A model generated the notes under the pieces. The model made no database searches. It had not been told where the DNA came from and saw only the letters and a list, made by a program, of their open reading frames with translations. A stretch of DNA of 64,000 bases, from the NCBI GenBank assembly GCA_051208045.1, contig JBPJFY010000014.1, positions 1 to 64,000 on the forward strand. Reading direction: 5' to 3'. The stretch comes from LZORAL124-50-18 sp051208045. GTDB taxonomy: Bacteria; Pseudomonadota; Gammaproteobacteria; Pseudomonadales; Oleiphilaceae. Each line of letters opens with the position of its first letter. The first letter of the stretch is position 1. This document shows positions 42,219-52,012 of this stretch, piece after piece. A program made the position numbers and the translations under genes.

Positions 42219-43430
42219 ATGAATGCACAACAACGTAACCTCCACCCCAGGCACCGCAAAGCAGTCTATCAAACCGATTGGCATCTGTTAGCCAGAATCC
42301 GGAAGCTGCTGGGACTGTTGGTGCTGCTGCTCGCGACCCACACCGTTGCCATGATGGTGTTTGAACAACTGGCATGGGGACAAGCACTTTGGCTCACGAT
42401 GACGACGCTGACCACTGTGGGCTATGGCGATCTGTCCGCGAAAACCGCCGCGGGTCAGGCCGCCACGGTTGGACTGTTGTACGTCACGGGAATCACTATG
42501 GTGACGTTCATCATCAGCGACTACATTGATTACCGATTTCTTAAACGAGAAAAAATCCGATCCGGAAGATGGAAGTGGAATATGATCGACCATATTTTAA
42601 TTATCAATGCCCCGCTGCATAACACGGAACAGTATTTCCAACGCCTGGTAAAACAGATTCGGGCCAACAAGCATTACGAAAACACGCCGATTCAAATTCT
42701 GAGCGACCAGTTCGGGGAAGGATTACCCATTGAGCTCAGTGAGTTAGGCATCGTTCATTACCATGGCACACCGGATAATTACGGCGATTTGAGCGCCGTC
42801 AATGTCCACGTTGCCAAACACATTTTGGTGCTCGCACGCGACGAAAGCGCTGCGCTCTCCGACAGCAGCACCTTTGATGTTTTACACCGCCTGATGGAAT
42901 TGAAGCTCTCGCACCTGTGTGTGGTGGAATCTGTGCGGGACGAGAACCGTTCCCGGCTGGCAAAGCTGGGGCCCAAATCCATTTTACGCCCGGTACGCAC
43001 CTACCCGGAAATTATCATCACCGCGATGCTTGCACCAGGCAGCGAAAAAGTGCTCGAAGATCTGATCACCCATGAAATCGACCATCCGCAACGCTACCCG
43101 GTATTCGTTGAAGACCTGACCTGGTCAGACATCGTTTGTGCGCTGATGCATCGTGATCAGGGCACTGCCATGGCCTACGTGACAGAGGATGAGGAGGTAA
43201 TCCTGCATCCTGCCGCAGACAAGCGCGTTCATGCCAAAGCCTTAATCGTCATCGTAAAAACAGAGGCTACGCCCGCAACGGAAGACATTCAGGAGTCATT
43301 GAATCACTACAAACGGCGCAAGCTGGAGTGGGAAAAACATGAAAAAGACTTGGAGAGCAGTACCGAAGAGGACACGCGCCTCATCACCCGCATCGCGGAA
43401 GCCCAACCCAAGCGCAGCTCAAAGAGTTGA
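42219..43430 (+). CDS. Two-TM potassium channel with TrkA-N-like cytoplasmic domain
   Basis: Ion channel of 403 residues. Hydrophobic helices at about 30-50 and 80-105 flank a pore loop with the K+ selectivity filter T65-T-V-G-Y-G-D71. The cytoplasmic part begins DHILIINAPLHNTEQYF. It has the strand-helix order of an RCK/TrkA-N domain but lacks the GxGxxG nucleotide-binding turn, so ligand binding may be lost or changed. A second part (320-350) resembles a TrkA-C-like region, and the tail (365-403) is highly charged. The gene ends 7 bases before radA on the opposite strand. Confidence 0.85.
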   Translation: MNAQQRNLHPRHRKAVYQTDWHLLARIRKLLGLLVLLLATHTVAMMVFEQLAWGQALWLTMTTLTTVGYGDLSAKTAAGQAATVGLLYVTGITMVTFIISDYIDYRFLKREKIRSGRWKWNMIDHILIINAPLHNTEQYFQRLVKQIRANKHYENTPIQILSDQFGEGLPIELSELGIVHYHGTPDNYGDLSAVNVHVAKHILVLARDESAALSDSSTFDVLHRLMELKLSHLCVVESVRDENRSRLAKLGPKSILRPVRTYPEIIITAMLAPGSEKVLEDLITHEIDHPQRYPVFVEDLTWSDIVCALMHRDQGTAMAYVTEDEEVILHPAADKRVHAKALIVIVKTEATPATEDIQESLNHYKRRKLEWEKHEKDLESSTEEDTRLITRIAEAQPKRSSKS

Positions 43431-43437
43431 CGCAGGC

Positions 43438-44808
43438 TCAGATCAGGTCGAGCACGTCAGCGAGTTTTTTGACCGGCTTAATGGTCATCCCCGGAATGGG
43501 CTGACGGGGCGCGTTTCCTGCGGGGATGATTGCCTGTTTGAATCCGTGCTTGGCCGCTTCCAGCACACGTTCCTGACCACTGGAAACCGGTCGAATCTCT
43601 CCAGACAAGCCTACCTCACCAATCACGAGCAAATCATCCGGCAAAGGACGATCCCGAAAACTGGACAGAATCGCGCACAAGGCGGGCAAATCAGCGCTGG
43701 TTTCAGAAATCCTTACGCCACCCACCACATTCACAAACACATCCTGGTCACCACAGCCCACACCACCATGACGATTGAGTACCGCCAGCAGAATAGCCAG
43801 CCTGTTTTGATCTACGCCCACAGCAACCCGCTTGGCATAACCGCTGAAGGATTGATCAACCAACGCCTGAATTTCCACCAGCAGCGGACGCGTTCCCTCC
43901 CAAGTCGCAGTGACCACACTGCCGGGCATCCCCTTGCTCTCTTTATTTAAAAAGATGGCACTGGGATTCTTAACCTCTTTCAATCCCGCATCCATCATGG
44001 CGAAGACACCTAGCTCATTCACCGCGCCAAACCGGTTCTTGATCCCACGCAGCGTGCGATAACGACTGTCCTGCTCACCTTCCAACATCAACGAGCAATC
44101 GATCATGTGTTCCAGAACTTTGGGCCCGGCGATTGAACCGTCTTTGGTGACATGCCCCACCAAAAAGACGACGATATGCTTCTGTTTGGCCATACGGGTG
44201 AGCTGCGCGGCGCAATCACGCACCTGCGACACACTGCCTGGTGCAGACTCCAATAACTCCGTGTGCAGCACTTGTATGCTGTCAACGATCAACACGGCAG
44301 GCGATTCCCGCTCTACCACATCCAAAATGTTTTCGACGTTGGTTTCAGATAACATCGACAGGTTGGACGCTTGTATGCCCAGTCGAGAAGCACGCATTGC
44401 CACTTGCTGCAACGACTCTTCACCGGTGATATACAACACTTTTTGCGTCTGCGCCAAGCGACAGCTGGTTTGGAGCAACAAGGTACTCTTGCCTGCACCC
44501 GGATGCCCGCCAATGAGAATTGCAGAGCCCGGCACGAGACCTCCTCCGAGGACACGATCGAACTCTGTAAAGGAGGTGGGAATTCTGGGGAGCTCCTGGA
44601 GGTCAATTTCCTCCAGTCGCTGAACCTGGGAAAGTATGCCCGCATAGCCCTGCCGCTGTCGGGCTTGGGAATTGCTTGGACTGCGATCTTTTGCCTGACG
44701 AAACTCAGAAATGGTATTCCAGGCGCTACACTCGGCACACTGACCTTGCCACTTACTAAAATCTGCACCGCACTCGGTGCAGACATAGTGCGTTTTACCC
44801 TTTTTCAT
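43438..44808 (-). CDS. radA: DNA repair protein RadA
   Basis: RecA-like ATPase that helps process branched recombination intermediates. The ATG at 44808 gives 456 residues. A GTG two codons earlier overlaps the hemE stop and is possible. A four-Cys zinc finger (YVCTECGADFSKWQGQCAEC) opens the protein. It is followed by the Walker A GGHPGAGKST, Walker B VLIVDS, the RadA-specific KNRFG motif, and a C-terminal Lon-protease-like domain (EIRPVSSGQERVLEA). It is last in the gltB-gltD-hemE-radA string. Confidence 0.95.
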   Translation of the reverse strand: MKKGKTHYVCTECGADFSKWQGQCAECSAWNTISEFRQAKDRSPSNSQARQRQGYAGILSQVQRLEEIDLQELPRIPTSFTEFDRVLGGGLVPGSAILIGGHPGAGKSTLLLQTSCRLAQTQKVLYITGEESLQQVAMRASRLGIQASNLSMLSETNVENILDVVERESPAVLIVDSIQVLHTELLESAPGSVSQVRDCAAQLTRMAKQKHIVVFLVGHVTKDGSIAGPKVLEHMIDCSLMLEGEQDSRYRTLRGIKNRFGAVNELGVFAMMDAGLKEVKNPSAIFLNKESKGMPGSVVTATWEGTRPLLVEIQALVDQSFSGYAKRVAVGVDQNRLAILLAVLNRHGGVGCGDQDVFVNVVGGVRISETSADLPALCAILSSFRDRPLPDDLLVIGEVGLSGEIRPVSSGQERVLEAAKHGFKQAIIPAGNAPRQPIPGMTIKPVKKLADVLDLI

Positions 44809-44810
44809 GC

Positions 44811-45875
44811 TCACGCGTGATACTGTGCACTCAGCTCGTGTACCGCATCAATAAACACTTTCGCATTCTCCGGATCCACCTCCGGCGTTATGCCATGCCC
44901 CAAATTGAACACGTGACCATTGCCTGAGCCAAAGCCAGCGAGAATACGCGCAACCTCGTCCCGGATTCGCTGCGGCGTTCCAAGCAGGACGCCCGGATCC
45001 ATATTGCCCTGAAGTGCCACTCTATCGCCAATGCGACTGCGTGCCTGAGCGATGTCAGTGGTCCAATCCAGACCCACGGCGTGTGCACAGGAATCCGCAA
45101 TGGATTCCAGCCACTGCCCACCATTCTTAGTGAAAAGAATGACAGGCACGGGTCGACCTTCCGACACTTTGTGCAATCCCTGTACGATTCGCTTCATGTA
45201 GCCCAGCGAAAACTCCTGGTACCCGTGGGAACTCAGCGCGCCACCCCAGGTATCAAAAATCTGAACCGCTTGTGCTCCTGCCTCAATTTGGGCGTTCAGG
45301 TAATCCACCACCGTGTCTGCCAACACAGACAACAAGTTGTGCAACACTTCCGGCTGACAGTACATCAATTTCTTGGATTCTTTAAAATCTTTGCTTGAAC
45401 CACCTTCAATCATGTAGGTCGCAAGGGTCCAAGGCGATCCCGAAAATCCAATCAGGGGTACACGCCCGTTCAATGCGCGGCGGATGGTGGAAACCGCATT
45501 GACAACGTAATCCAGATCGACACCAATATCCGGTCGAATCAGTTGGTCCACATCGGCCTGGCAACGCACTGTTTTCTTGAAACGAGGCCCTTCCCCGGTT
45601 TCAAAATAAAGTCCCTGGCCCATCGCATCCGGAATGGTCAATATGTCCGAAAACAGGATGGCTGCATCCAGATCATATCGTTCAAGGGGTTGCAGGGTGA
45701 CTTCACAGGCAAGTTCAGCATTTTTACACAAGGATAAAAAATCCCCGGCTTTCGCTCGCGTAGCACGATACTCTGGCAGGTACCGACCTGCTTGACGCAT
45801 CATCCAAACCGGTGTGACATCCACTGGCTGCCTGAGAAGCGCTCTCAGGAAACGATCATTTTTCAATTCAGACAT
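44811..45875 (-). CDS. hemE: Uroporphyrinogen decarboxylase
   Basis: Converts uroporphyrinogen III to coproporphyrinogen III in heme synthesis. The ATG at 45875 gives 354 residues. A GTG at 45884 overlaps the gltD stop but lies too near a possible ribosome site. Key segments: TPVWMMRQAGRYLPEYR with the conserved Arg pair, ILFSDILTIPDAMG with the catalytic Asp, GFSGSPWTLATYMIEGG, FDTWGG, and NLGHGI near the end. hemE next to gltD is the Pseudomonas arrangement. Confidence 0.96.
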   Translation of the reverse strand: MSELKNDRFLRALLRQPVDVTPVWMMRQAGRYLPEYRATRAKAGDFLSLCKNAELACEVTLQPLERYDLDAAILFSDILTIPDAMGQGLYFETGEGPRFKKTVRCQADVDQLIRPDIGVDLDYVVNAVSTIRRALNGRVPLIGFSGSPWTLATYMIEGGSSKDFKESKKLMYCQPEVLHNLLSVLADTVVDYLNAQIEAGAQAVQIFDTWGGALSSHGYQEFSLGYMKRIVQGLHKVSEGRPVPVILFTKNGGQWLESIADSCAHAVGLDWTTDIAQARSRIGDRVALQGNMDPGVLLGTPQRIRDEVARILAGFGSGNGHVFNLGHGITPEVDPENAKVFIDAVHELSAQYHA

Positions 45876-45880
45876 CGTGC

Positions 45881-47299
45881 TCACACTTCCAGATAATCAA
45901 GAATACCTTCCGCCGCTTTTCGGCCTTCCGCAATGGCGGTTACCACCAGGTCAGACCCACGCACCATGTCGCCTCCGGCGAATATTTTGGGGTTGCTCGT
46001 CTGGAAGGGGTAAGCACTCTCTTCCGGTGCCAACACCCGTCCACTGTTATCCGTATCAATATTCTGCTCGGAAAACCAGCTCGCCGGAGAGGGACGGAAG
46101 CCAAACGCAATCAGAACCGCATCGGCGGGCAATACTTCTTCACTGCCGGGCACAACTTCCGGACTGCGTCGACCATTCTCATCTGGTGCACCCAATTCGG
46201 TACGCACCACCTTAACACCTTCAACACGACCGTTGCCGACAATTTCAACGGGCTGGCGGTTAAAGAGAAACTTGACGCCCTCTTCCTTCGCATTCGCCAC
46301 TTCTTTGCGCGAGCCAGGCATGTTCTTCTCATCGCGACGATAAGCACAGGTGACTGTGCGTGCCTGTTGACGTATCGCGGTCCGGTTACAGTCCATCGCT
46401 GTATCCCCGCCACCCAGAACAACCACCCGCTTTTCCTTCATATCAATAAAGCCGTCAGCTGACTGCTCATAGCCCAGGCATTTGTTGACATTGGAGATCA
46501 GATAGGGCAGCGCATCGTAGACACCCGGGAGGTCCTCGCCAGGGAATCCGCCCTTCATATATTCATAGGTACCCATTCCCATGAAAACCGCATCAAAATC
46601 CGCCAGCAGCTTTTCAATGGGAATGTCTTTACCAATTTCTGTGTTGAGCTGGAACTCAATACCCATGTTCTCAAACACTTCACGGCGTTTGACCATGACC
46701 GATTTTTCCAGCTTGAATTCGGGGATACCGAACGTCAGCAAGCCACCAATTTCAGGATTCAGATCGTACACGACAGCTTTCACGCCATTTCGTGCCAGAA
46801 TATCCGCACAGGCCAAACCCGCGGGACCCGCACCGATGATTGCCACCCGCTTATCCGTCGGCACGACGTGGGACATATCTGGACGCCACCCCATTGCCAG
46901 TGCGGTATCGGTAATGTACTTTTCTGCAGAACCGATAGTGACCGCACCAAATCCATCATTCAGGGTACAAGCACCTTCGCACAAACGATCCTGAGGACAC
47001 ACACGCCCACACACCTCAGGCAAACTATTGGTTTGATGGCTGAGTTCTGCAGCCTCAATAATATTTCCTTCCGCCACCAGTTTGAGCCAGTTCGGGATGT
47101 AATTGTGCACCGGGCATTTCCATTCACAATATGGATTGCCACACGCCAGACACCGGTGCGACTGATTGCTGACTTCTTTCTCGTCAAACGGCTTGTAAAT
47201 CTCTACAAACTGATTTTTTCGCTTTGCCACCGGCAGTTTCTTGGGATCCTGACGACCAACATCGATGAATTGAAAATCATTGTTCAAACGTTCTTTCAT
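45881..47299 (-). CDS. gltD: Glutamate synthase (NADPH), small subunit
   Basis: Delivers electrons from NADPH to the large subunit for glutamine-dependent glutamate synthesis. Residues 35-125 form a ferredoxin-like region with Cys motifs CLACGNPYCEWKCPVHNYIP and CGRVCPQDRLCEGAC that bind 4Fe-4S clusters. FAD site IGAGPAGLACA, and NADPH site VLGGGDTAMDC. Length is 472 residues. It is co-directional with gltB, 29 bases downstream, and its stop overlaps the region just before hemE. Confidence 0.97.
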   Translation of the reverse strand: MKERLNNDFQFIDVGRQDPKKLPVAKRKNQFVEIYKPFDEKEVSNQSHRCLACGNPYCEWKCPVHNYIPNWLKLVAEGNIIEAAELSHQTNSLPEVCGRVCPQDRLCEGACTLNDGFGAVTIGSAEKYITDTALAMGWRPDMSHVVPTDKRVAIIGAGPAGLACADILARNGVKAVVYDLNPEIGGLLTFGIPEFKLEKSVMVKRREVFENMGIEFQLNTEIGKDIPIEKLLADFDAVFMGMGTYEYMKGGFPGEDLPGVYDALPYLISNVNKCLGYEQSADGFIDMKEKRVVVLGGGDTAMDCNRTAIRQQARTVTCAYRRDEKNMPGSRKEVANAKEEGVKFLFNRQPVEIVGNGRVEGVKVVRTELGAPDENGRRSPEVVPGSEEVLPADAVLIAFGFRPSPASWFSEQNIDTDNSGRVLAPEESAYPFQTSNPKIFAGGDMVRGSDLVVTAIAEGRKAAEGILDYLEV

Positions 47300-47328
47300 T
47301 ACTCTTCTCCAATCCGCTTCGACGGTGA

Positions 47329-50300
47329 TTACTCAGGACGTGCCTTGGTGCTGTCCAGCAAAGTCTTTAAGCTGGCAGCTTTGGGCTTCACTAACCAGAA
47401 GCGCCCCGTGTAGTCGTCAAAGTTGTCCAGGATGTGCTGTCCCCATTCACTCTGGGTTTCATCCACATGGTCCTTAATAACGCTTCTCAGATAATTTCGA
47501 TATGCTTCCATCGCTTCACTGGAAATTCTCTGGATTTCAACCAGTTCATGATTGTACCTGTCCACAAAGCTGTTGTTCAGGTCGAGCACGTAGGCAAATC
47601 CGCCGGTCATCCCGGCGCCGAAGTTATAGCCGGTGTCTCCCAGAACGGTCACAAGGCCACCTGTCATGTATTCACAGCAATGATCACCGGTGCCTTCCAC
47701 GACCGCAAAAGCCCCTGAGTTACGCACACCAAAACGTTCGCCTGCTCGCCCGGCCGCAAACAGTTTGCCTCCGGTGGCACCGTACAGGCAGGTGTTTCCG
47801 ATGATTGCGGTATCCTGCGTGCGGAACGAGCTGCATTTCGGCGGGTAAACAACCAACTTCCCACCTGTCATGCCCTTACCAACGTAGTCGTTTGCATCCC
47901 CTTCCAAAGTAAGGTGGAGCCCACCGGCATTCCAGACACCAAAACTCTGACCCGCCGTGCCTGTCAGGCTGAAAGTCACCGGGTGATCCGCCATGCCCTG
48001 ATTACCGTACCGTTTTGCGATTTCCCCCGAGAGTCGGGCGCCGATCGAGCGGTCACAATTCGTCACGTGATACTCAAAAGCGCCTCCGGATTTACTTTCA
48101 ATCACTGGCAACGCGTCCGCGACCATCCGCTCAGCCAATTCCCCTTTGTCGTAAGGCGCATTTCGAGCGACTTGACAGGTATGGGGTTTATCGCTTGGTA
48201 CACCGCCATCACTCAAAATGGGGGACAGATCAAGATTTTTCTGTTTGGCTGTACGCCCTTCAAGCAGCTCCAGCAAATCGGTTCGACCGACAAGCTCTTC
48301 CAGCGTCCGTACACCCAGCTTGGCCATCCACTCTCTGGTTTCTGCAGCAACGAAACGGAAGAAGTTCATCGCCATGTCAACCGTACCGATAAAGTACTTG
48401 TCCCGCAGGTAATCGTTCTGTGTCGCCACCCCGGTAGCACAGTTGTTCAGGTGACAGATACGCAAATATTTGCACCCCAAGGCCACCATCGGCGTGGTGC
48501 CGAAGCCGAAACTTTCTGCACCAAGAATCGCGCCTTTAACCACGTCCAATCCGGTTTTCAGTCCACCATCAGTCTGCAAACGGATCTTACCGCGCAAGTC
48601 ATTGCCGCGCAGCGTTTGATGCGCTTCACTTAAACCCAACTCCCAGGGAGAGCCTGCATAACGAATGGATGTCAGCGGGCTCGCAGCAGTACCGCCGTCA
48701 TACCCGGAGATCGTGATCAAGTCGGCATAGGCTTTGGCGACACCCGCCGCAATCGTACCCACGCCGGGCTCAGAAACCAGCTTCACCGATACCAATGCAT
48801 CCGGATTCACCTGCTTCAAATCGAAAATCAGCTGCGCCAGATCCTCAATCGAGTAAATGTCATGGTGCGGTGGCGGCGAAATCAGTGTCACCCCAGGCAC
48901 GGAAAACCGCAGCCGTGCGATCAGGTCATTAACCTTACCGCCAGGGAGCTGTCCGCCTTCGCCGGGTTTCGCGCCCTGAGCCACCTTGATCTGGATGACT
49001 TCAGCACTGCTCAAGTAGTGTGGCGTCACGCCAAAACGCCCGGAAGCTACCTGTTTGATTTTTGAACGCTTTTCTGTCCCATAGCGTGCGACATCTTCGC
49101 CACCTTCGCCGGAGTTTGAGCGCCCTCCCAAACGATTCATGGCAATGGCCAGGGACTCATGGGCTTCCGGGGACAGTGCACCCAAAGACATGGCGGCCGA
49201 GTCAAATCTCGGGAATATGTTTTCTACCGGCTCAACTTCATCCAACGCGATGGGCGACGCCGCTACCTTCAACTGCATCAGGTCTCTCAGCGTTGCAGGC
49301 TCCCGGTTGTTTACCAACCCGGCATACTCCTGATAGGTACCATAGTCGCCCGTTTTCACCGCCGTCTGAAGTGTCGCAATCACGTCCGGATTGAACGCGT
49401 GATACTCCTGCCCATGGATATATTTCAACAGGCCGCCCGGTGAGATTGACTTACGCTTGTTCCAGGCAAGCTTGGCAACCAGCTCCTGCTCAAACTGAAA
49501 GTCAAAGAACGTGGCGCCTTTAATTCGGCTGGTAACGCCGCAGAAACACAGGTCAACCACGTCTTCAGAGAGCCCGATCGCTTCGAAGAGCTGCGCTCCC
49601 CGATAAGACGCAATGGTAGAAATACCCATTTTTGACATGATCTTGAGCAGACCTTTGTTAATCCCGCGGCGATAGTTGTTTTTGGCTTCGATGGGATCCA
49701 TCAACAATTCGTTGGTACGAATCAGGTCATTCAAGACCTGATACGCCAGATAGGGATAGACCGCGGTTGCACCGAAACCAAACAGCACAGCAAAGTGATG
49801 TGGATCTCTGGCAAAGCCCGTTTCGACAAGAATGTTGGTATCACACCGCAATCCTTTCTGGGTTAGACGGTGATGCACCGCTCCCGTCGCCATGAAAGCA
49901 TTGATCGGCAGCCGACCTTCCGTCAGATCCTTATCCGACAGAACGAGGATGACTTTGCCCTTGTTTGCCGCAGCCTCAGCCTGATCACAGACATCCTCAA
50001 CAGCCTTCTCCAATCCCATTTCTGAGGCATAGCTTAACTCGATACGGTGGCAGGCAAAATCGGCATCGGTTTGCGAGGTCAGCCGAATAAACTTGGCAGG
50101 AGAAAGCACCGGCGTGCTCAGGATAATACGCTTCGCATGGAGCGGTGTTTCCTCAAATACGTTTCTCTCGGCACCGACACAGGTTTCCAGGGACATCACG
50201 ATGCTTTCACGCAGCGGGTCAATCGGTGGATTCGTTACCTGAGCAAACTTCTGACGGAAGTAGTCGGCGACAGAACGGGTACGAGACGACAAAACAGCCA

Positions 50301-51777
50301 TCGGCGTATCATCCCCCATGGATCCAACCGCTTCCTGACCGCCTTCTGCCAGGGGGCGAAGCACCTGATCACGCTCTTCAAAAGAAACCTGGAACATCTT
50401 CATGTAGACATTGAGGTCGTCTTTTTCCATCAAAACAAATTCCGGCGTCGCTTTGTTCAGCGTCGCTTCCACCCGAATCGCATTGCTTCTCAACCACTGC
50501 TTGTAGGGCTGAGCTGTTTTCAACACGCGATCCACTTCATCGGTATGCAGTACCCGCCCGGTCTGGGTATCTACCGCGAGAATCTGACCAGGCCCAACAC
50601 GACCTTTGGCGATCACATCTTCCGGTTGATAGCTGTGCGTTCCGATTTCGGACGCCAGTGTAATATAGCCATTTTTGGTAGTTACCCAACGTGCCGGACG
50701 CAGCCCGTTGCGGTCCAATAAGCAGACGGCATATCGACCATCTGTTAACACGATTCCTGCCGGGCCATCCCAAGGCTCCATGTGCATGGAGTTGTACTCG
50801 TAGAAAGCACGTAAATCCGGATCCATGGTGTCCACATTCTGCCAGGCGGGCGGAATCATCATGCGAATAGCCCGGAACAGGTCGACACCACCACTCAACA
50901 GAATCTCAAGCATGTTATCCATGCTGGACGAGTCAGACCCGGTGCGGTTTACCAGGGGCTGTAAGGTTTGGAGCTCCGGAATTTCTTCCGATTTAAATTT
51001 GGAAGATCGCGCCAATGCCCAATTACGATTTCCTTCTATGGTGTTGATTTCACCATTATGTGCAAGGTACCGGAAGGGCTGCGCCAGTGGCCATCGCGGC
51101 ATGGTGTTGGTGGAAAAGCGCTGATGGAACACACAAATCGCTGTTTCCAGTGCCGCATTACCCAAATCCAGATAGAAGGAAGGCAAGTCCACAGGCATCA
51201 TCAGGCCTTTGTAAGACACGACTTTTTCCGACAAACTGCAGATGTAGAATTCTTTGTCTTCCTGAAGCGCTATTTCTGCCTGGCGACGCGCCATGAACAG
51301 CTTGATGCCAAAGGTGCGTTCGTCCAACCCCTCACCCGAGACAAATACCTGTTCGATTTGTGGCAGACAATCCATCGCCATCGGGCCCAGACAATCATTG
51401 TTGGTGGGTACGAGACGCCAGCCCAGAACGGTCAGTCCGTTTGCCTCCAGCGCAGCCACCAGCCCTTGGCGGGCACGACCAGCCAGGTCAGCATCCTGAT
51501 TCAGAAAGATCATGCCCACGCCATAGCGCTCTGGCAAAGTAACGCCGACTTCCGACGCCGCAACTGAACGGAGGAATGCATCAGGCCTTTGAATCAGCAA
51601 ACCACAACCGTCTCCCGTTTTGCCATCTGCCGCAATCCCCCCTCTATGGGTCATGCACGTCAACGACTCGATGGCTGTTTTCAACAAGTCGTGACTTGGC
51701 TTTCCTTCCATGTGGGCAATCAGGCCAAAGCCGCAGTTGTCTTTGAATTCATCAGGACGAAACAAACCTGTATTCAT
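47329..51777 (-). CDS. gltB: Glutamate synthase (NADPH), large subunit
   Basis: Catalyses the glutaminase and synthase steps. The 1482-residue protein starts with a short propeptide; C15 in NCGFGLIAHM is expected to become the N-terminal nucleophile after cleavage. The glutaminase domain includes MTHRGGIAADGKTGDG, and the central and FMN-binding domains follow, with PPPHHDIYSIEDLAQL and ISGYDGGTAASPL. The 3Fe-4S Cys motif is CKYLRICHLNNC. The C-terminal glycine-rich beta-helix (GGLHLTLEGDANDYVGKGM) is complete. It heads the gltB-gltD-hemE-radA string; 235 gene-free bases upstream hold no strong promoter. Confidence 0.97.
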   Translation of the reverse strand: MNTGLFRPDEFKDNCGFGLIAHMEGKPSHDLLKTAIESLTCMTHRGGIAADGKTGDGCGLLIQRPDAFLRSVAASEVGVTLPERYGVGMIFLNQDADLAGRARQGLVAALEANGLTVLGWRLVPTNNDCLGPMAMDCLPQIEQVFVSGEGLDERTFGIKLFMARRQAEIALQEDKEFYICSLSEKVVSYKGLMMPVDLPSFYLDLGNAALETAICVFHQRFSTNTMPRWPLAQPFRYLAHNGEINTIEGNRNWALARSSKFKSEEIPELQTLQPLVNRTGSDSSSMDNMLEILLSGGVDLFRAIRMMIPPAWQNVDTMDPDLRAFYEYNSMHMEPWDGPAGIVLTDGRYAVCLLDRNGLRPARWVTTKNGYITLASEIGTHSYQPEDVIAKGRVGPGQILAVDTQTGRVLHTDEVDRVLKTAQPYKQWLRSNAIRVEATLNKATPEFVLMEKDDLNVYMKMFQVSFEERDQVLRPLAEGGQEAVGSMGDDTPMAVLSSRTRSVADYFRQKFAQVTNPPIDPLRESIVMSLETCVGAERNVFEETPLHAKRIILSTPVLSPAKFIRLTSQTDADFACHRIELSYASEMGLEKAVEDVCDQAEAAANKGKVILVLSDKDLTEGRLPINAFMATGAVHHRLTQKGLRCDTNILVETGFARDPHHFAVLFGFGATAVYPYLAYQVLNDLIRTNELLMDPIEAKNNYRRGINKGLLKIMSKMGISTIASYRGAQLFEAIGLSEDVVDLCFCGVTSRIKGATFFDFQFEQELVAKLAWNKRKSISPGGLLKYIHGQEYHAFNPDVIATLQTAVKTGDYGTYQEYAGLVNNREPATLRDLMQLKVAASPIALDEVEPVENIFPRFDSAAMSLGALSPEAHESLAIAMNRLGGRSNSGEGGEDVARYGTEKRSKIKQVASGRFGVTPHYLSSAEVIQIKVAQGAKPGEGGQLPGGKVNDLIARLRFSVPGVTLISPPPHHDIYSIEDLAQLIFDLKQVNPDALVSVKLVSEPGVGTIAAGVAKAYADLITISGYDGGTAASPLTSIRYAGSPWELGLSEAHQTLRGNDLRGKIRLQTDGGLKTGLDVVKGAILGAESFGFGTTPMVALGCKYLRICHLNNCATGVATQNDYLRDKYFIGTVDMAMNFFRFVAAETREWMAKLGVRTLEELVGRTDLLELLEGRTAKQKNLDLSPILSDGGVPSDKPHTCQVARNAPYDKGELAERMVADALPVIESKSGGAFEYHVTNCDRSIGARLSGEIAKRYGNQGMADHPVTFSLTGTAGQSFGVWNAGGLHLTLEGDANDYVGKGMTGGKLVVYPPKCSSFRTQDTAIIGNTCLYGATGGKLFAAGRAGERFGVRNSGAFAVVEGTGDHCCEYMTGGLVTVLGDTGYNFGAGMTGGFAYVLDLNNSFVDRYNHELVEIQRISSEAMEAYRNYLRSVIKDHVDETQSEWGQHILDNFDDYTGRFWLVKPKAASLKTLLDSTKARPE

Positions 51778-52012
51778 AAGCTTTCTCTCAATTTTTTATA
51801 GAAATCAAAAACTTAACAAATCTCCATTCGAAATAAGTTTCTGATCTGAAAAATTCGGGTCGGCTATTTTACACGCGAACGCGCGTAGGCTCAAATATGA
51901 CTGGAAAACTGGGTAGAAAAGTGAGCACTTCTGGTAGTTAGCTGTAGGCAGTGTAACGAGGAACAGAACGTTGTACAAGCAAGCAACTTAAGGAAAGCCG
52001 TGTCGCCAACAA

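Noticed and set aside
47329..51777. Possible split of gltB suggested by several long antisense frames
   Set aside because: The gltB frame is unbroken from propeptide to C-terminal beta-helix with all expected motifs.
51873..51886. Short ACGCG/CGCGT hairpin between gltB and damX, considered as a terminator
   Set aside because: Only a 5-bp stem and no T run on either strand.
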